The translations under genes were made by a program, and so were the position numbers. A stretch of DNA of 64,000 nt from Neoceratodus forsteri (lineage: Eukaryota; Chordata; Ceratodontiformes; Ceratodontidae), in NCBI GenBank assembly GCA_016271365.2, contig CM057451.1, positions 494,687,501 to 494,751,500 on the forward strand, given 5' to 3'. Positions 31,436-43,590 of the stretch are shown in pieces. The notes below the pieces were generated by a model. That model was not told the DNA's origin. It saw only the letters and a list, made by a program, of their open reading frames with translations, and did no database searches. Position 1 is the stretch's first letter; each line of letters begins with the position of its first letter.

Positions 31436-31803
31436 TCAGAACAAAATTCAGGATATTATGCAACACTATTTACAAACAACGCCTGGTCCCCTCCACAACA
31501 ATATATAACTCATCATATCTCACTGATCTGAACATTGCTGCATTAACAAGGAACAAAAACAAGAATTGATTTCCAAAATTACGGTGGCAGAAATACAAAC
31601 AGCATTGAGAAAAATTAAAAAAAACAGCTTCCCCAGGACATGATGAACTTTCTGTTACATTTTATCTTACATTTCCTGAGCATTTACCACAAATTCTGGT
31701 GGAAGTATATCAAAACATTTTGCACAGGCTATCATAATATTATTATTTAAAAAAGGAGCTAGAACAGATGCAAACAAGCATTTGTCAATGCCAAATGTTG
31801 TCT
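31436..31803 (+). pseudogene. Tx1-like L1-clade LINE (copy b), RT part 1
   Basis: Reads ISKITVAEIQTALRKIKKNSFPGHDELSVTF (in two pieces: the pre-RT block and the S-P-G-x-D block), then PQILVEVYQNILH, and after a shift KKGARTDANKHLSMPNV, aligning with YKKGNIQDLKNWRPLSLMN of the Tx1-like copy at 58.9 kb. The RT stops at about 31,803 and resumes at about 35,400, with the palindromic satellite element and a MITE between. Confidence 0.7.
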
Positions 31804-32285
31804 TCCTTATTTTGGCATTGGTAGTGTAGGAGATAGAGAGAGACACATAATAGAAGTAGCAGTGAAGTATAGAACCGACATCAACCCCACCATACCCTGC
31901 AGAGAATGACAGGCATTGTGGAGTGCGTTTGGGTCACTGACCATAATGTTCATGTTATTTCACCTCACCCTACCCTGCAGAGTCTGACAAGTGTCACGTT
32001 GTGCCTTGGGGTCATCTGGCCTTATGCTCACCCATTTCATAAGGAGATATATTGAGATGGGTTCAGCATAGGAGAATGGGTTGAACTTTGGGGCTGAAGA
32101 GTCCAAGGCACACCTTGATGCCTGTCAGTGGCTGCAGGGTGGAGGTGGAGGACCAATGGCGGAGCAGTACAGGCAGACAATCTAAAGACACACCCTGATG
32201 CCTGTTAGTCTGTACAGGTTGAGATGTAATAGTTAGAAACCCTAACGCCCTGGGCATGTGTTGGTATTTGCTCTCCAAATTGTAA
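31804..32285. other. Spacer before satellite copy 1
   Basis: Two diverged copies of a segment with ACCCCACCATACCCTGCAGAG (about 31,884) and ACCCTACCCTGCAGAG (about 31,968), and two with CACACCTTGATGCCTGTCAG (about 32,109 and 32,191). Otherwise unassigned. Confidence 0.45.
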
Positions 32286-34440
32286 ACATGGCCTTTTTGT
32301 GACCCCCTCCTATGAAACCATTCGGGACCTCTGTTCATGTACAGTTCCCTGTAATTTTGTTAACCTGTCTCGAGCGTTGATTTCCCACAGTGACCATGCC
32401 ATTCTGCACCACATGAAAACATCAGCTGCACCATTGATAAGGAGGTGTGAAGAGATGGTAATGTGGAAATCTGGAGTGAAATTAAACATTCTCAAAGTTA
32501 CGAGCATGCATGAAAACTGCACATTGCACGCTCATAACACAGTCATTTAGTGGAATTGTTTCACCAAATTTTTAACATAGCTATTTTGGGATCTCTGCTC
32601 ATGAGCAGTGGCACTATGATTATCTTCATCTACCAGAACGTTGATTTCCACAGTGAACATGTGATTGTGCACCAAATGTGCAAAACTACATTTTGGGCAG
32701 GATGTGACAATGACAGCTGAACTGTTCATAAGAAGGTCTGCAAAATGACAGTGTTGAAAATCTGGAGTGAAAATATTACAAATTCTCGAACTTACAACCG
32801 GCATGGACACTGCGCATCTAATGCTTGTAACATATTAATTTTACGGAATTTTTCACCAAATTTTCAACATAGGCATTTTGGGACCTCTGCTCATGAACAG
32901 TGTTACTGTGATTTTCTTACTCTGTTCTGAACATTGTTTTCTACAGCGACTGTGCCACTTTGTGCTGGATGTGCGAAAACACAGTTCAGGTGGGATGTGG
33001 GAAATGAAAGCTGTACTGTTCATACGGAGGTGTGAAAAAATGGCAATGGTGAAAATCTGGAGTACAAATATTAAAAATGATCAAAGTTATGAGTGTGCGT
33101 GGAAACTGCACAACACATGCTTGTAAAACAGTCATTTTATGGACGTTTGTCACCTAATTTTCAACATAGGCATTTTAGGACCTCTGCTCATGAAGAGAGT
33201 CACTGTGATTTTTCTAATCTTACTCAAACACTGATTTCCCACAAAGACCACACTATTCTGCGCCGGAAGTGCGAAAACACAGTTCAGCCAGGATGTGAAA
33301 AATGACAGCTGTACTGTTCATAAGGAGGTGTGGAAAAATGCCAATGTTGAAAAATCTGAGGGTGAAAATATTACAGATTCAAGATTACGAGTGTGTGAAA
33401 ACTGCATAACGACGCTCATAAAACAGTCATTGTTTTGATTTTTTCACCAAATTTGCCACGAGGCTTTTTGAGAGGCCACCTCATGAACAGTGGCACTGTC
33501 ATTTTGTTAATCAGTCTCAAGGGTGATTCAACGCAGTGACCACAAAATCACCTTTCGGGACCGAATAACGCCATGACAGTAACTGAATTCATGAGGAGGG
33601 GTCCCAATAACCCCAATGTTGAAAATTTGGTGGCAAAATTCCCCAAAAATGCCCGAGATATGCATCAAAGTTGAAAAAACCCTATTTATGCCATTATACA
33701 GCTTACCGTCATTTCTTCAGTTCGCAGCCAGCTTTGAAGAGTGCAGACGTGTTCCCGGTCCACAGAAGATCATCACGTCAGGCTCCAGAGGTAAGTATGG
33801 GGTGAGGGGGGTGTGGGGAGGTGGGGCACGCAGTGGGTGAGCGTGGGTTGGGGGAAGGGCTCCAGAATGCGAGGGATCATTTTCTACTTTACAGGGGGGA
33901 CAAAACATCGCCGGAAGGTTTTTGCTTTTATAGGTACATTTGACATGATGGGATGGGCTCCCACCATGTCACCTGCATGTTTTTTGGGGGGGACTGGAGC
34001 TAATGGGGATTGGGCACACTGTCAGCAAATAAAAAACAGTGTTGGGGGGATGATGTCAATGGGGATTGGGCTCCCCCATCAGCAGATGAACTGAGGAGGG
34101 GGGCATGATGATGCCAACGGTGGATTGGGCACCCCCTAAGTCAACTTTTCTGGGGACTGTGTGAGGTGGATGGCACAGCCACCACCATGTCACACTGAAA
34201 CTTGCACCAGGAAAGGCACACCCTGCAATGAGGTGGAGCTCCCTCACTGCAGCGGCTAAAACCTTTCAAGGTGATGGACATGCTTTTGCACTGCTATCAT
34301 AGACAGTGTGCAATCTAATTCATGCCAGGAGCCCAGCCCCAAAAAGCAGTGGTGCCACAGACCACAACAGGAACGCACCTCCAAAACCTGCTATTCTGGT
34401 TACTACATGTTTCTTGCACAGGTGCAAGACAACATAAAAA
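32286..34440 (+). repeat. Composite palindromic-satellite element, copy 1
   Basis: Four to five tandem monomers of about 264-297 bp. The marker GACCTCTGCTCATG occurs at 32,324, 32,588, 32,880, 33,177 and (diverged) 33,470. Each monomer is an imperfect dyad: TCAACATAGGCATTTTGGGACC... with TCATGAACAGTGTCACTGT on one side faces its diverged complement ACAGCTGTACTGTTCATAAGG...AATGTTGAAAATCTGG on the other. The array is followed by an exon-like module (33,721-33,790) ending AG|GTAAGTATGG, and by a G-rich segment with GGGGATTGGGCACCCCC repeats (33,990-34,135). Copy 2 (48.06-49.89 kb, inverted) shares all three parts; copy 3 lies at 54.9-57.0 kb. Inserted between two parts of a Tx1-like RT. No coding capacity and no family I recognise. 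Confidence 0.8.
33721..33894 (+). other. Exon-intron-like module in satellite copy 1
   Basis: TTTCTTCAG precedes a 70-nt segment (33,721-33,790) ending CCAGAG|GTAAGTATGG, a consensus splice donor. At 33,878-33,894 there is TTTTCTACTTTACAG, a consensus acceptor. The 70-nt length, the preceding CAG and the donor are conserved in copy 2 (48,782-48,851, minus). Splicing is inferred from sequence only. Confidence 0.45.
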
Positions 34441-34490
34441 TGGAGACCTATAAGCATCCTGGATGTAGATTACAAAATTCTAGCCACTAT

Positions 34491-35375
34491 GGGCAGGATT
34501 CACAAAACACTTTGAAGGGGAAAAATTGCAAGTCCCCAAATTTGCAAAGTTGTGGAAAAAGGGGCAATGCGCTGTGTCACATACATGCTGTGGAAAAATA
34601 CACTGCAGACTGTGGAAAATACACAGCTGTGGAACATTTCTGCACAAAAATGGCATTGTAAAGTATGGCAAATCCCTTTTCTGCAGTTGCAGAAAAAATG
34701 TTACATATGCTGCACTAAGGAGAGTGAGACAAACTCACTCTGAGTAAAAAGGCACTTGGGAAACAATCATAGTGGGGTTCAGGCACCAAACAACAGCAAA
34801 CCTGTGGACTGTATAGTAGTGTCAGTTGCTACACCAAAACTAGCACACATTTCCATTGAAAGGCAACAAAGCACAACCACATGACCCTGTGCAGCCCATG
34901 AAGGAGTCCCACAGGTAGTAGAGGCAGAGGTGGTAACAGCCAGAAGTGTGTGCTACAGATGCAGGAGTAAGAAACACCTCAGAGACACAACCAACAGATA
35001 CATATTTTCACTGGGTGAAAGGTCCTGCTGTTACAGGTGGTGCTATCATGGTCCCAGTTGTGGGACTGGCTGCTTGCTTTGCTAGGAGTGCTGTTTCTGC
35101 TGCAGCATTTACATGACTGTCAAAAATCTCCTGTGCCACTTAATATGGATTACCTACTGTTGTTCTGTCTGCTGGGCCTTTTAAATTATTTCCACAGCTG
35201 TGGTAAACATGTTGTGGATTTTCAGCTCTTGTGGAATTCCGCAGCTCGCCCGTTTTGCGATTTTTCCGCACCTGTGAAATTTTGACTGTGAATACGCTTG
35301 TACTTGCATTTCTGTAGTTTGGCAAACCTTTTTCCACATGTGCAGATTTTTTGCTCTATTTGTGAATCTAGCCTC
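34491..35375. mobile_element. Harbinger-like MITE (885 bp)
   Basis: Left end GGGCAGGATTCACAAAACAC and right end (reverse complement) GAGGCTAGATTCACAAATAG form inverted termini of the G-G-GATTCACAAA type. TAT occurs immediately outside both (34,488-34,490 and 35,376-35,378), a 3-bp duplication as expected for PIF/Harbinger. The interior has many CTGTGGAAAA and TTGCAAA motifs and no transposase, so it is non-autonomous. Confidence 0.65.
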
Positions 35376-35399
35376 TATATTGTTACACAGGCTATCAAC

Positions 35400-36330
35400 T
35401 GTGACAAATTCTATAATTTTTCCAGCAGTCTTGTGCGATTCCTAATAGATACATTTCCATAATTTGACTCTCGAAGTGACCTAGTAGCTTATAAATCAGA
35501 CATCTATTTGACAAACATCATATTTTCACTTGATCAGGAAAAGCAATCAACCACATAGATTACATATATCTTTTCAATGTTTTAAAGAAGTACCACATTC
35601 CCAGTGCGTCATTAATTAGATCACGCTTATTATATATACAGGTAGAAATTCTCCCTACATAAATGGAAAACTGGGAATCTGCTTTCTGGGACAAAAGGAG
35701 TAAGACAGGGATGTTCCCTGAGTCCTATTCTTTATGCTTTCCAAATCGATCCCTTATTATGTAAAATACAAGCGATCCAAATATCCTACATATCTCTTTA
35801 CCTGATGGTCAGGAGGTCCTAAACGCTTGTGCCTTATGTGGATGATTTGTGCATTTGTACTACTTCTCTTATATAAGAACATGACTTTACTCAGGTACTA
35901 ACAGAATTCGAAACAGTATCTGGATCACTTCTGAACTACAATAAAAATATATGAATGATTCTATCTAGTGAAGCTGATCCAGTATACACACCTACTGTAG
36001 CACATATACCAATTACTATGGAACCCATACACATCTTAGGGCAACAATTTGGCAGTCCTGAAGATGCCACTCTAAACTGGGAATCTGCTTTAGGTAAAGC
36101 CACTGGTATGATTCATGCATGGAAATATTAACTCATATCCTAAAGAAAAATAGTATATCTCTTAAAAACCCTGATATTACCTATTTTTCTGCATTTAGCA
36201 CATATTTTTCCACCCCCATAGTCACAATAGAAGTGAAAATCATGAATTTGTTCTTCTAGGGTTTCTGGGGCAGTAGGCTTAACCCTATCAAAAGACAACA
36301 CACGTATCATGACTACTGCTACGGGTGAGT
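35400..36330 (+). pseudogene. Tx1-like LINE (copy b), RT part 2
   Basis: Reads IFSLDQEK (block with the first Asp, about 35,525), then KGVRQGCSLSPILYAFQID (about 35,695-35,750), VPYVDDLCICT (YVDD intact, about 35,832-35,862), FETVSGSLLNYNK, ILGQQFGSPEDATLNWESALGKA, and FWGSRLNPIKR at about 36,258. The order matches the Tx1-like copy at 59.1-59.9 kb (LSLDQEKAFDRV, KKGVRQGCPLS, WGSRLNPIKR). Many stops; not functional. Confidence 0.75.
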
Positions 36331-36370
36331 CAGAATGTTAAATCATATATTGTTCTTTCATAGCATGTGT

Positions 36371-37028
36371 CATAGATACATAGATACGTAGACAGTGTAG
36401 GCAGATAAGGGCCTATGGCCCACCCAGTCTGCCCATTTGAGCTTGTAAGTTCAGTTTGTTTTCCTAGAAGTCTGTTGCCCCTTACCCCTGACCTCCAAAA
36501 TTCCTTTATGTCTATCCCATGCATTCTTAAATCCCGTGATTGTTTCAGCCCCCACCACTTCCTCTGGCAGGGTGTTCCACTTGTCCACCACCCATTCTAT
36601 GAAGAAATTTTTCTCATGTCTTGAATCGTCCTCCTCCAACTTCATCCCATGCCTCTTGTCCTGGAACATCTTTTTGCTTAAAATAGTGTTTTCCTGCACC
36701 CTGTTTCTCCCTGTAAGATACTTGTATGTCTCTATCATATCCTCTCTCCTCTCTTCCAGGGAGTACATGTTCAGTTCCTTCAACCTGTCTTCATAGGACT
36801 TGTGATGCAATCCATGCACCATCTTTGTTGCCCTCCTCTGAACCTTCTCTACCCTGTCTATGTCCTTACGTAGGTATGGTCTCCAGAACTGTACACTGTA
36901 CTCCAGGTGGGGCCTCACTAGTGTCTTGTACATCGGAATTATGACCTCCCTTTTCCTGCTGGTGATGCCCCTGCCTATACATCCCAGCATCCAATTTGCT
37001 TTACCTGCTGCCTTGTCACACCTTGTCT
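36371..37028 (-). mobile_element. CR1 copy 3, 5'-truncated 3' end
   Basis: On the minus strand it starts at about 37,028 with AGKANWMLGCIGRGITSRK and continues [38 protein letters not shown] and FFIEWVVDKWNTLPEEVV. It ends GGCCCTTATCTGCC with a CTATGTATCTATG tail at 36,371. The 179-codon frame 36,451-36,990 is open. It is very close to CR1 copy 2 (same residues over the thumb), so copies 2 and 3 belong to one subfamily. Inserted within a Tx1-like LINE. Confidence 0.9.
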
Positions 37029-37045
37029 GTGCTGGAACATAGTAC

Positions 37046-37488
37046 TTGTGCTGTGCTGATTTATCAAATTCTGGCAGAACGCAATTCCATGGAATTTTTG
37101 AAATTCTGCTGAAATTTCACTGAATTTTGCCAGAAACGGAATGGAGGAATTCTGTGGCAGAAAAATATAGAATATGTCTTTCCACAACAGTTCCGTGGAA
37201 TATTATCCCATAGATCTCAGTATTTTCCATGGAAATGTTTGCAGACTAATTTTCCTTGTAAAAAATGCTGTTCCACAGAATATTATCACATGGATCTCAG
37301 TATTTTCCATGGAAATGTTTATGGACTAATTTTCCTTGAAAAATAATGTCCCATGGAATATTATTTTGTGGATCACAACAAGCAGAATTTCGCCAAAGAA
37401 TCAGCAAAAATTCCAGTAGAAACTCTGCTGGTGGAATGGTCATTCAGGACTAATTCTGCAGGCAAAATTCTGCATTCCACACTGAACT
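37046..37488. mobile_element. 443-bp insert flanked by ACATAGTAC, hAT-like
   Basis: ACATAGTAC at 37,037-37,045 and 37,489-37,497 flank a segment rich in GGAATTC/GCAGAATTT motifs, with terminal-like CAGTGTGGAATGCAG (minus, from 37,484). Inside are about 2.3 copies of a 79-80-bp tandem unit (GAATATTAT at 37,198, 37,278, 37,356). hAT MITEs often have CAGTG termini and 8-bp duplications. The junctions have a few unexplained bases, so the class is tentative. Confidence 0.45.
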
Positions 37489-37497
37489 ACATAGTAC

Positions 37498-38450
37498 CCT
37501 TCTTGTCAGACACTCCCTCAATATGGACTGTATTGTCTTACCCCAAATTTAGCATATTGGGTGACATCTGGAAAAAACACCACCATACACTCCCTAAAAA
37601 TGTTAAAATATTTAAATTACCCCTTTATATAAACTTGACTCTTTGAAAATAAAACAATGGTATATCACTCCAAGTCTCATACTTACTAATTCCAGGAAAC
37701 AATTTTGTGACTTACAAACAGAGTTGAAAAAGAAGTAAGAGCCTCAGCTGAGACTTACTTCTTTCTCACCTCTGTTTGTATGTGTTCCATAAATAGGCAC
37801 ACCACACTCCTGTGTGATTGTTACAATTTTATAACTTAATTTTATGGGACCAATTTTGTAAACCCCTGAAAAAATAGCTAATTACTCAGAGGACTTGCAT
37901 ACTATCATTACTCAACTGACCAGCAAAAAAACCCAATTAAATGCTGGGATGTGACATGAGCTCTCTTGCCATAAGAGATTGGTGGGTTGGAATACATATA
38001 AGCATAAAGCTATTGAAGAAAGAATGTGCCCTAGAATTAGCCATCCAGATCAGCTGGAAACAATGGAGCATTTTTTCTAGAATGCCCCTTTCCAAAGTTT
38101 TAGGACTTATTTTTGCAATCTTGGGGTGGCAAGAATGTACAACCCATTAACATATGATATGTTGATTTTAGGTTTATACCCAGGAAACCTATCAGGTATC
38201 ATCCTAGTACTTTAAGACTTATTTTTGCCCTGTATAGATTTTATCTTTGTCAGACAAGATGCTCTTTGGTATTTACAACAAAAGAATATTCCATTCATCA
38301 AATATTGTTTCATATTGTACAAAATTTGAAAACTGTCTACAACAACAACAACAAAAAAACAACTTCTGCCTCATTCAGTTTTTAAACCATATTGGAAAAC
38401 TTGTTCATGGTTCCTACATGTGACATAAAAAATATATTCTGACATCCATG
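37498..38450 (+). pseudogene. Tx1-like LINE (copy b), C-terminal region
   Basis: Reads SIWTVLSYPKFSILGDIWKK (37,530-37,580) and, about 400 bp on, ISHPDQLETMEHFFLECPF (about 38,037-38,090). The second matches TTILETMEHFFIEYPYAQP at 60,545 in the other Tx1-like copy. The E-T-x-E-H-x-F-x-x-C block is the Cys/His region near the end of L1-clade ORF2. Broken by many stops; the 3' end is not clearly defined. Confidence 0.65.
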
Positions 38451-38717
38451 TGTCTTAGAAAAATACCATAGATAGGGTGGGGGGCTGAGACAGGGGAAAA
38501 TGATTTTGTTTTTTTCACTTTCCGTTTTTTTTCTGTTCTACCTTATGAATTGCATTTTATCCACATATGTTGGACCAGCATAACATTCTGTGGTGATTTG
38601 CATATGCAGCCCATGATGCTTTGCATTGTGGGGGCATGTGTGATTTTGTATTTTCTATACACATATTATTGTGTATATGGTACATTTCTCCTCTCTGCAT
38701 CTATTCTAGTGTATATT
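38451..38717. other. Spacer with no recognisable feature
   Basis: AT-rich, nothing supported. Confidence 0.4.
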
Positions 38718-38959
38718 ACATAGAAACATAGAAACATAGAATTTGATGGCAGATAAGGACCGCTTGGCCCACCCAGTCTGCCCATTTCCCTACCTACTGG
38801 ATAAGCTGCAGATCCTAGTTAACCAGCAGCCTACTTCTTCCTACCCCCACCCCCCAGAATTGCCTTATGACTATCCCATGCATGCCTGAATTCCACCACT
38901 GATTTTGACTCCACAACCTCCTCCGGAAGGCCATTCCATGCATCCACAACCCTCTCTGT

Positions 38960-41560
38960 GAAAAAATACTTCCTTAAATTACCTCTGAGCCGCCCCCTCT
39001 ATCTTCAAATTGTGCCCTCTTGTTCTTGCACACCTCTTTTTGAAGATACTACCCTCTTGGACTTGTTGATTCCCTTGAGGTACTTGAAAGTTTCTATCAT
39101 GTCCCCCCTCTCCCTCCTTTCCTCGAGGCTATACATATTAAGCTCCTTAAGTCTCTCTTCATATGTCTTCCGGTGCAGACCCTGCACCATTTTAGTTGCC
39201 TTCCTCTGGACCGCTTCCATCCTGTCTATGTCTTTGCGGAGATTGGGTCTCCAGAACTGCACACAGTACTCCAGATGGGGTCTCACCAGCTGTCTGTACA
39301 GAGGGATAATAACTTCCTGTTTTCTACTGGTGATGCCTCTCCCTATGCATCCCAGTATCCCCCAGCCCTCCTTGCTGCCCTCTCACATTGCTTGCCCATC
39401 TTTAGGTCATCTGATATGACTACCCCCAGGTCCCTTTCCATTTTTGTTGTTGCTGGTATCTCACCCCATTGTGTACTCTTCCCCTGGGTTTTTGTTTCCC
39501 AGGTGCATTACCTTGCACTTCTTAGCATTGAATCTAAGCTGCCATACATTTGACCATTCCTCTAACCTTGCCAAGTCCCTTCTCATCCTTTCACCCCACC
39601 CTGTGCATCAACTCTGTTGCAGATCTTAGTGTCATCTGCAAAGAGACATACTTTTCCTTCCAGTCCTTCTGCAATGTAAACATAAAGACATTGAAGAGGA
39701 CCGTCCTAATACTGAACCCTGCAGTACCCCACTAGTAACCCTCCTTTCTTCTGAGTGGACTCCATTTACTATTACTGTCTGTGTCTATTCTCCAGCCAAT
39801 TCTTACCCAGGCTGTCATCTTGGGACCCACTCCCAGGCTGGCTAACTTGTATATTAATCTTTTGTGTGGGACTGTGTCAAATGCCTTGCTAAAGTCTAGG
39901 TAGGCCATGTCCACAGCCCCTCCCAGATCTACTGCTTTGGTCACCAAGTCAAAGAAATCTATCAGATTTGTCTGGCATGACCTTCCGCTGGAATCCATAC
40001 TGCCTAGGGTCCTGTGCCCCTCTGGCCTCTAGATACTCGACAATTCTTTCCTTTAGAAGTGATTCCATCATTTTCCTATCACTGAGGTTAACTAACAGGT
40101 CTATAGTTTCCTGCTTCTGCCTTGCTCCCACTTTTGTGAAGGAATCACATCTGCCCTCCTCCAGTCCCCGGGTACCACCCCATCCTCCCATGATTTGTTA
40201 AAAGGGTAGTCAGTGGTGTCACTAGTTCTACCCTTAGTTCTTTTAGAATTCTGGGATGAATCCCATCAGGCCCCATTGCTTTGTCCACCTTCAGTTTCAA
40301 GAGTTCTTTCAGAACCCTTTCTTCTGTAAATGGACAGTATCAACTTCTGTATCCAGGTGTTACTACTGTTTGTTTTAAGTACCTCCCCTCTTCCTTTGTA
40401 AATACTGAGCAAAATATTTGTTTAGTATCTCTGCCTTTTCACAGTCTCCTCTGCCCACCTCCTCCCCTTTATTAAGCCTCACTATCCCTCCCTTGGTCTT
40501 CCTTCACTCCTGATGCACCTATAAAGGTTTTATCCCCCTTCTTAACTGAGTTGGCTATCTTTTCCTCAGTTTGGGCCTTTGCTGTTCTGACTGCCTTCCC
40601 AGCCTCCTTTTGCTTTAACTGATACAGTTCTCTGTCCTGCTCCTTCTGCGATTCCTTGTACTTCCTGAATGCTTTCTTTTTCTCTTGAACCTTCACTGCC
40701 ACTTCCTTTGAGAACCATAGTGGTTTCTTATATCGTCTTGTTTTGTTTATTTGCTTCACACAAAGGCTTGTTACCTCTGTGATGGCAGTTTTTATTATTC
40801 CCCATTGTTCTTCCACCCCTCCTTCCTGCCCATTTGCTAGTGCATTCCTTAGGCACTCACCCATTTTGGCAAAGTCAGCCCTCCTAAAGTCCAGTGCTTT
40901 TGTCTTTGTGGCTTGACTCTATTGCTGTGTTTATTGTGAACCATACTGTTCGATGGTCGCTAGTTCCCAGATGGCTACCCACTTACATCTGTGATCCTCT
41001 CTCCATCTCCATTTGAGAGTATCAAGTCTAATATTGCTCCTCTCAGGTGGGCTCCAGTACTAGTTGTCTAAGGCATGCCCCCTGTAGGGCAACTAGAATA
41101 ACTGCACTCTTAAGTGGCAGCTGCAACTGCACTCCAGTTAACATCTGGCATATTCAGATCACCCATCAGCAATATCTCCCCTTTTTCTGCCATTCTAAGT
41201 ATACTTTCTATCATTTCCTTGTTCATTTCCTCCCCCTGAGAAGGGAGTCTGTATACAACCCCTGTGCGGATTGTGGTGCCATTGCCTGTCTCCAAATTTA
41301 CCCACAGTGCTTCTTCTCCTCCCTGTTTACCCTTTTGTTCTGTTGCTTTAATTCCTTCCCTTATGTAAAGAACTACTCCTCCTCCTCTTTTACCCTCCCT
41401 GTCCCTCCTGCAGATAGTGTAAACTGGTATGTTTACGTCCCAGTCATGGTTTTGTGTGTACCATGTTTCTGTGACTGCTACGATATCCAGATGTTCCTCC
41501 TCCATCAAGGCCACTAATTCAGGAAGCTTGTTACCTAGACTATGGCCATTGGTACTCATT
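38960..41560 (-). pseudogene. CR1 ORF2 (endonuclease-RT), copy 4
   Basis: Endonuclease from 41,559: STNGHSLGNKLPE, VAVTETWYTQNHDWD, GVVYRLPSQ, LLMGDLNMPDVNW (G-D-L-N intact) and, after shifts, LGTSDHRTVW. RT: KPLWFSKEVAVK (about 40,735), RILKELR region (40,250), [16 protein letters not shown] (about 39,905), GSVLGRSSSMSL region, then thumb MRPHLEYCVQFWRPNL (39,286) and NMYSLEERRERGDM. Small deletions and shifts near 41,100, 40,870, 40,330, 39,960 and 39,720. The Asp-Asp region (about 39,640) is out of frame. Confidence 0.82.
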
Positions 41561-41702
41561 GCTCTCCATTTTTTGATGGCTTTACCTTCTGTTGCAGCAA
41601 CCCCACTGACCGTTCTACCTTGGTCTTTTTCTCATTTAGTACCCTGTTTTGTAGGGAGAGGCTGGGATTTTTCTGCTGCTTGTCAGTGCCTCCCCCCTTG
41701 AC

Positions 41703-42653
41703 TAGTTTAAAAGCTTGCCAATGAAGCATTTAAACCGATTGCTCAAAAGACTTGTTCCCTTCCTGGACAGATGCAGACTATCCTGCCAGTATAGGCTGGT
41801 GTCCTCCAGGTGGAACCCCAGTCCCCAATGAAGCCAAACCCCTGTGCTCCGATCATTTTTCAACCATTCATTAAACTGCATGGTGCCAATTACCCTCGCC
41901 TCCCCATGCCTTTGACAGGCAGCAGCTCTGAAGAAGGATACTGTGTGTGCTACTTGTCTTAGGCCCTCCCAACTCTGTAATGTCCTCCTGCACTGCTCTA
42001 ACCTCATGATGAGCCAAGGCATTTGTCCCTAGATGGACAATTATGTCCAGCTCAGAATCCCTTGCAGCTGTTGTCATGATCCTGAGGATGCGCTTCCTGT
42101 CCCTCCAAGCCATGGCACCAGGCAGGCACCTTACTTCAGTTTTCCCAACTTCTCCCAGTTCTATCCCCCTAATAATTGAGTCCCCCACCAGGAGCTGCTT
42201 CCTTTCCTTGTGGTGTCCTCTGCCTCCTTCCTGTGGGCCTCCCTTGTGACAGCTGTCCTCAGCCTCCTTAGTCTCCTCTGTGGGTGCATCCATGGGGAGC
42301 TATGCTCCCAGAATGGTGTATGGATTGTGGAGTGGAACAACTGACTGGGTGTGCCTCCGTTCCACCATCCTCACCCTTCCTGAGCCCACTGTGGTCCAAC
42401 TGTTGTGTTTTCTTCACAACCTCTGAGGTAGTGGTGGTGGCTGTGGTGCTCCCTGAATGGGGGATTTTCCCTTCCTACTGTCCAGTGTGGCCTGGGGGAA
42501 GGTCCCTGTACTACTGTCCAGTGTGGCCTGAAGATGGGCAACTTCCTCTCTCAGGGCAGAGAGTTGTCTGCAAATAGGGCAGCATCTCAGCCTCCAGAAA
42601 GACTCCCAGAAGACTGCTGCCCCACAGCCATTACATTGCACTACTCCCCACAT
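41703..42653 (-). pseudogene. CR1 ORF1: Cys-rich N-terminus plus SGNH esterase
   Basis: Starting at the Met of MWGVVQCNGCGAAVFW (42,653), it shows CNGCG...CCPICRQL (four to five Cys, zinc-binding-like), then a short coiled-coil LSALREEVAHLQATL and a Pro-rich linker. After a stop/shift at about 42,410 come KQLLVGDSIIRGIELG (SGNH block I with the catalytic Ser), DIIVHLGTNALAHHE (block III with Asn), and at the end TSLYWQDSLHLSRKG (block V; Gly of DGLH is Ser). I chose 42,653 because upstream codons are AT-rich UTR. RNA-binding partner of ORF2 in CR1-type LINEs. Confidence 0.75.
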
Positions 42654-43269
42654 TTTTGTGTGTGTGATTGGTTTGTAGTATAGAAATATATATTTATAAT
42701 ATACAATGTGTATGCTTATATTGTCAGTGCAGTGTGCTAGAGAGGATATGACAGTGACATGCACCTTGCACTCTTGAGGAAATGATGTCAGAACCCCAGG
42801 TATAAAGGAACTATTTCCAGGGGTGGGTGGGGTGAGGGTTGGGAAGGGGTTGGGCCTAAACTGTGCCCTCGCAAAACAATCAGCTAAAAGCTCTGACCCA
42901 CTGCTGCAATGAGTGCCTTCCTGTCAGCAACATGCCCTACACAACAATCTGATAGAGAAATACCCTGCTAATCAAACAGAGAAAAATCCACACATCCAAG
43001 TCAGACACAGGTAAACCTTCCCAGTCCCAAAACAGGCCTGGTGGTTTGCGCTCCGAGAGCTGTCAGTCCCAAAATAAGTCAGCTGTGCTTTAAACTCTTC
43101 CTGCACTGAAAATCTTAAGAAATGTAACAAACAAACAAATGTAAACCTAGATCCACCACACTCTGTTGCTTGAAAGACTGTCTTTTCCTGTTTCACACTG
43201 CAGGTTTTTCTGTGACCACTCCTTAACCCCAGTAACTCTGTTAAAAAGTGTTTAACTGTCACAAACTCC

Positions 43270-43590
43270 TACGCACCAGTAAATTATTTAAAAATAGTTT
43301 CTGTCCCAAAATCCTAGTAGTCAATCCAGCTACCCCCATGGGACAACCAGAATGCAGTATTCAAACACTTATGAGGTTACTTCCAAGATAAGCAGAGTTT
43401 GCAAGTTTCTTTTTCAACTCCTCAGCCAACTGTAATTCATTTAAAAATAGTTTAACTCTCAGCAAATCCTAGTAGACAATCTAGCTACCTCCAAGGACCT
43501 ACCCAAATGCAGTATTTAAATCCTTCTGAAGTTACTAACAAGATAAACAGAGTTTACAAGCCCCTTCTTGGTTAAACACTAAATAAATCT
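43270..43590 (-). repeat. CR1 5' UTR tandem repeat (two ~153-bp units)
   Basis: ATTTAAAAATAGTTT...AAATCCTAGTAG-CAAT-TAGCTACC recurs with a spacing of about 153 bp (43,290 and 43,443), including GCAGTATT-AA and AAGATAA-CAGAGTTT. It lies just upstream of ORF1 on the minus strand, and tandem monomers of this kind commonly act as promoters of LINEs. Confidence 0.7.
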
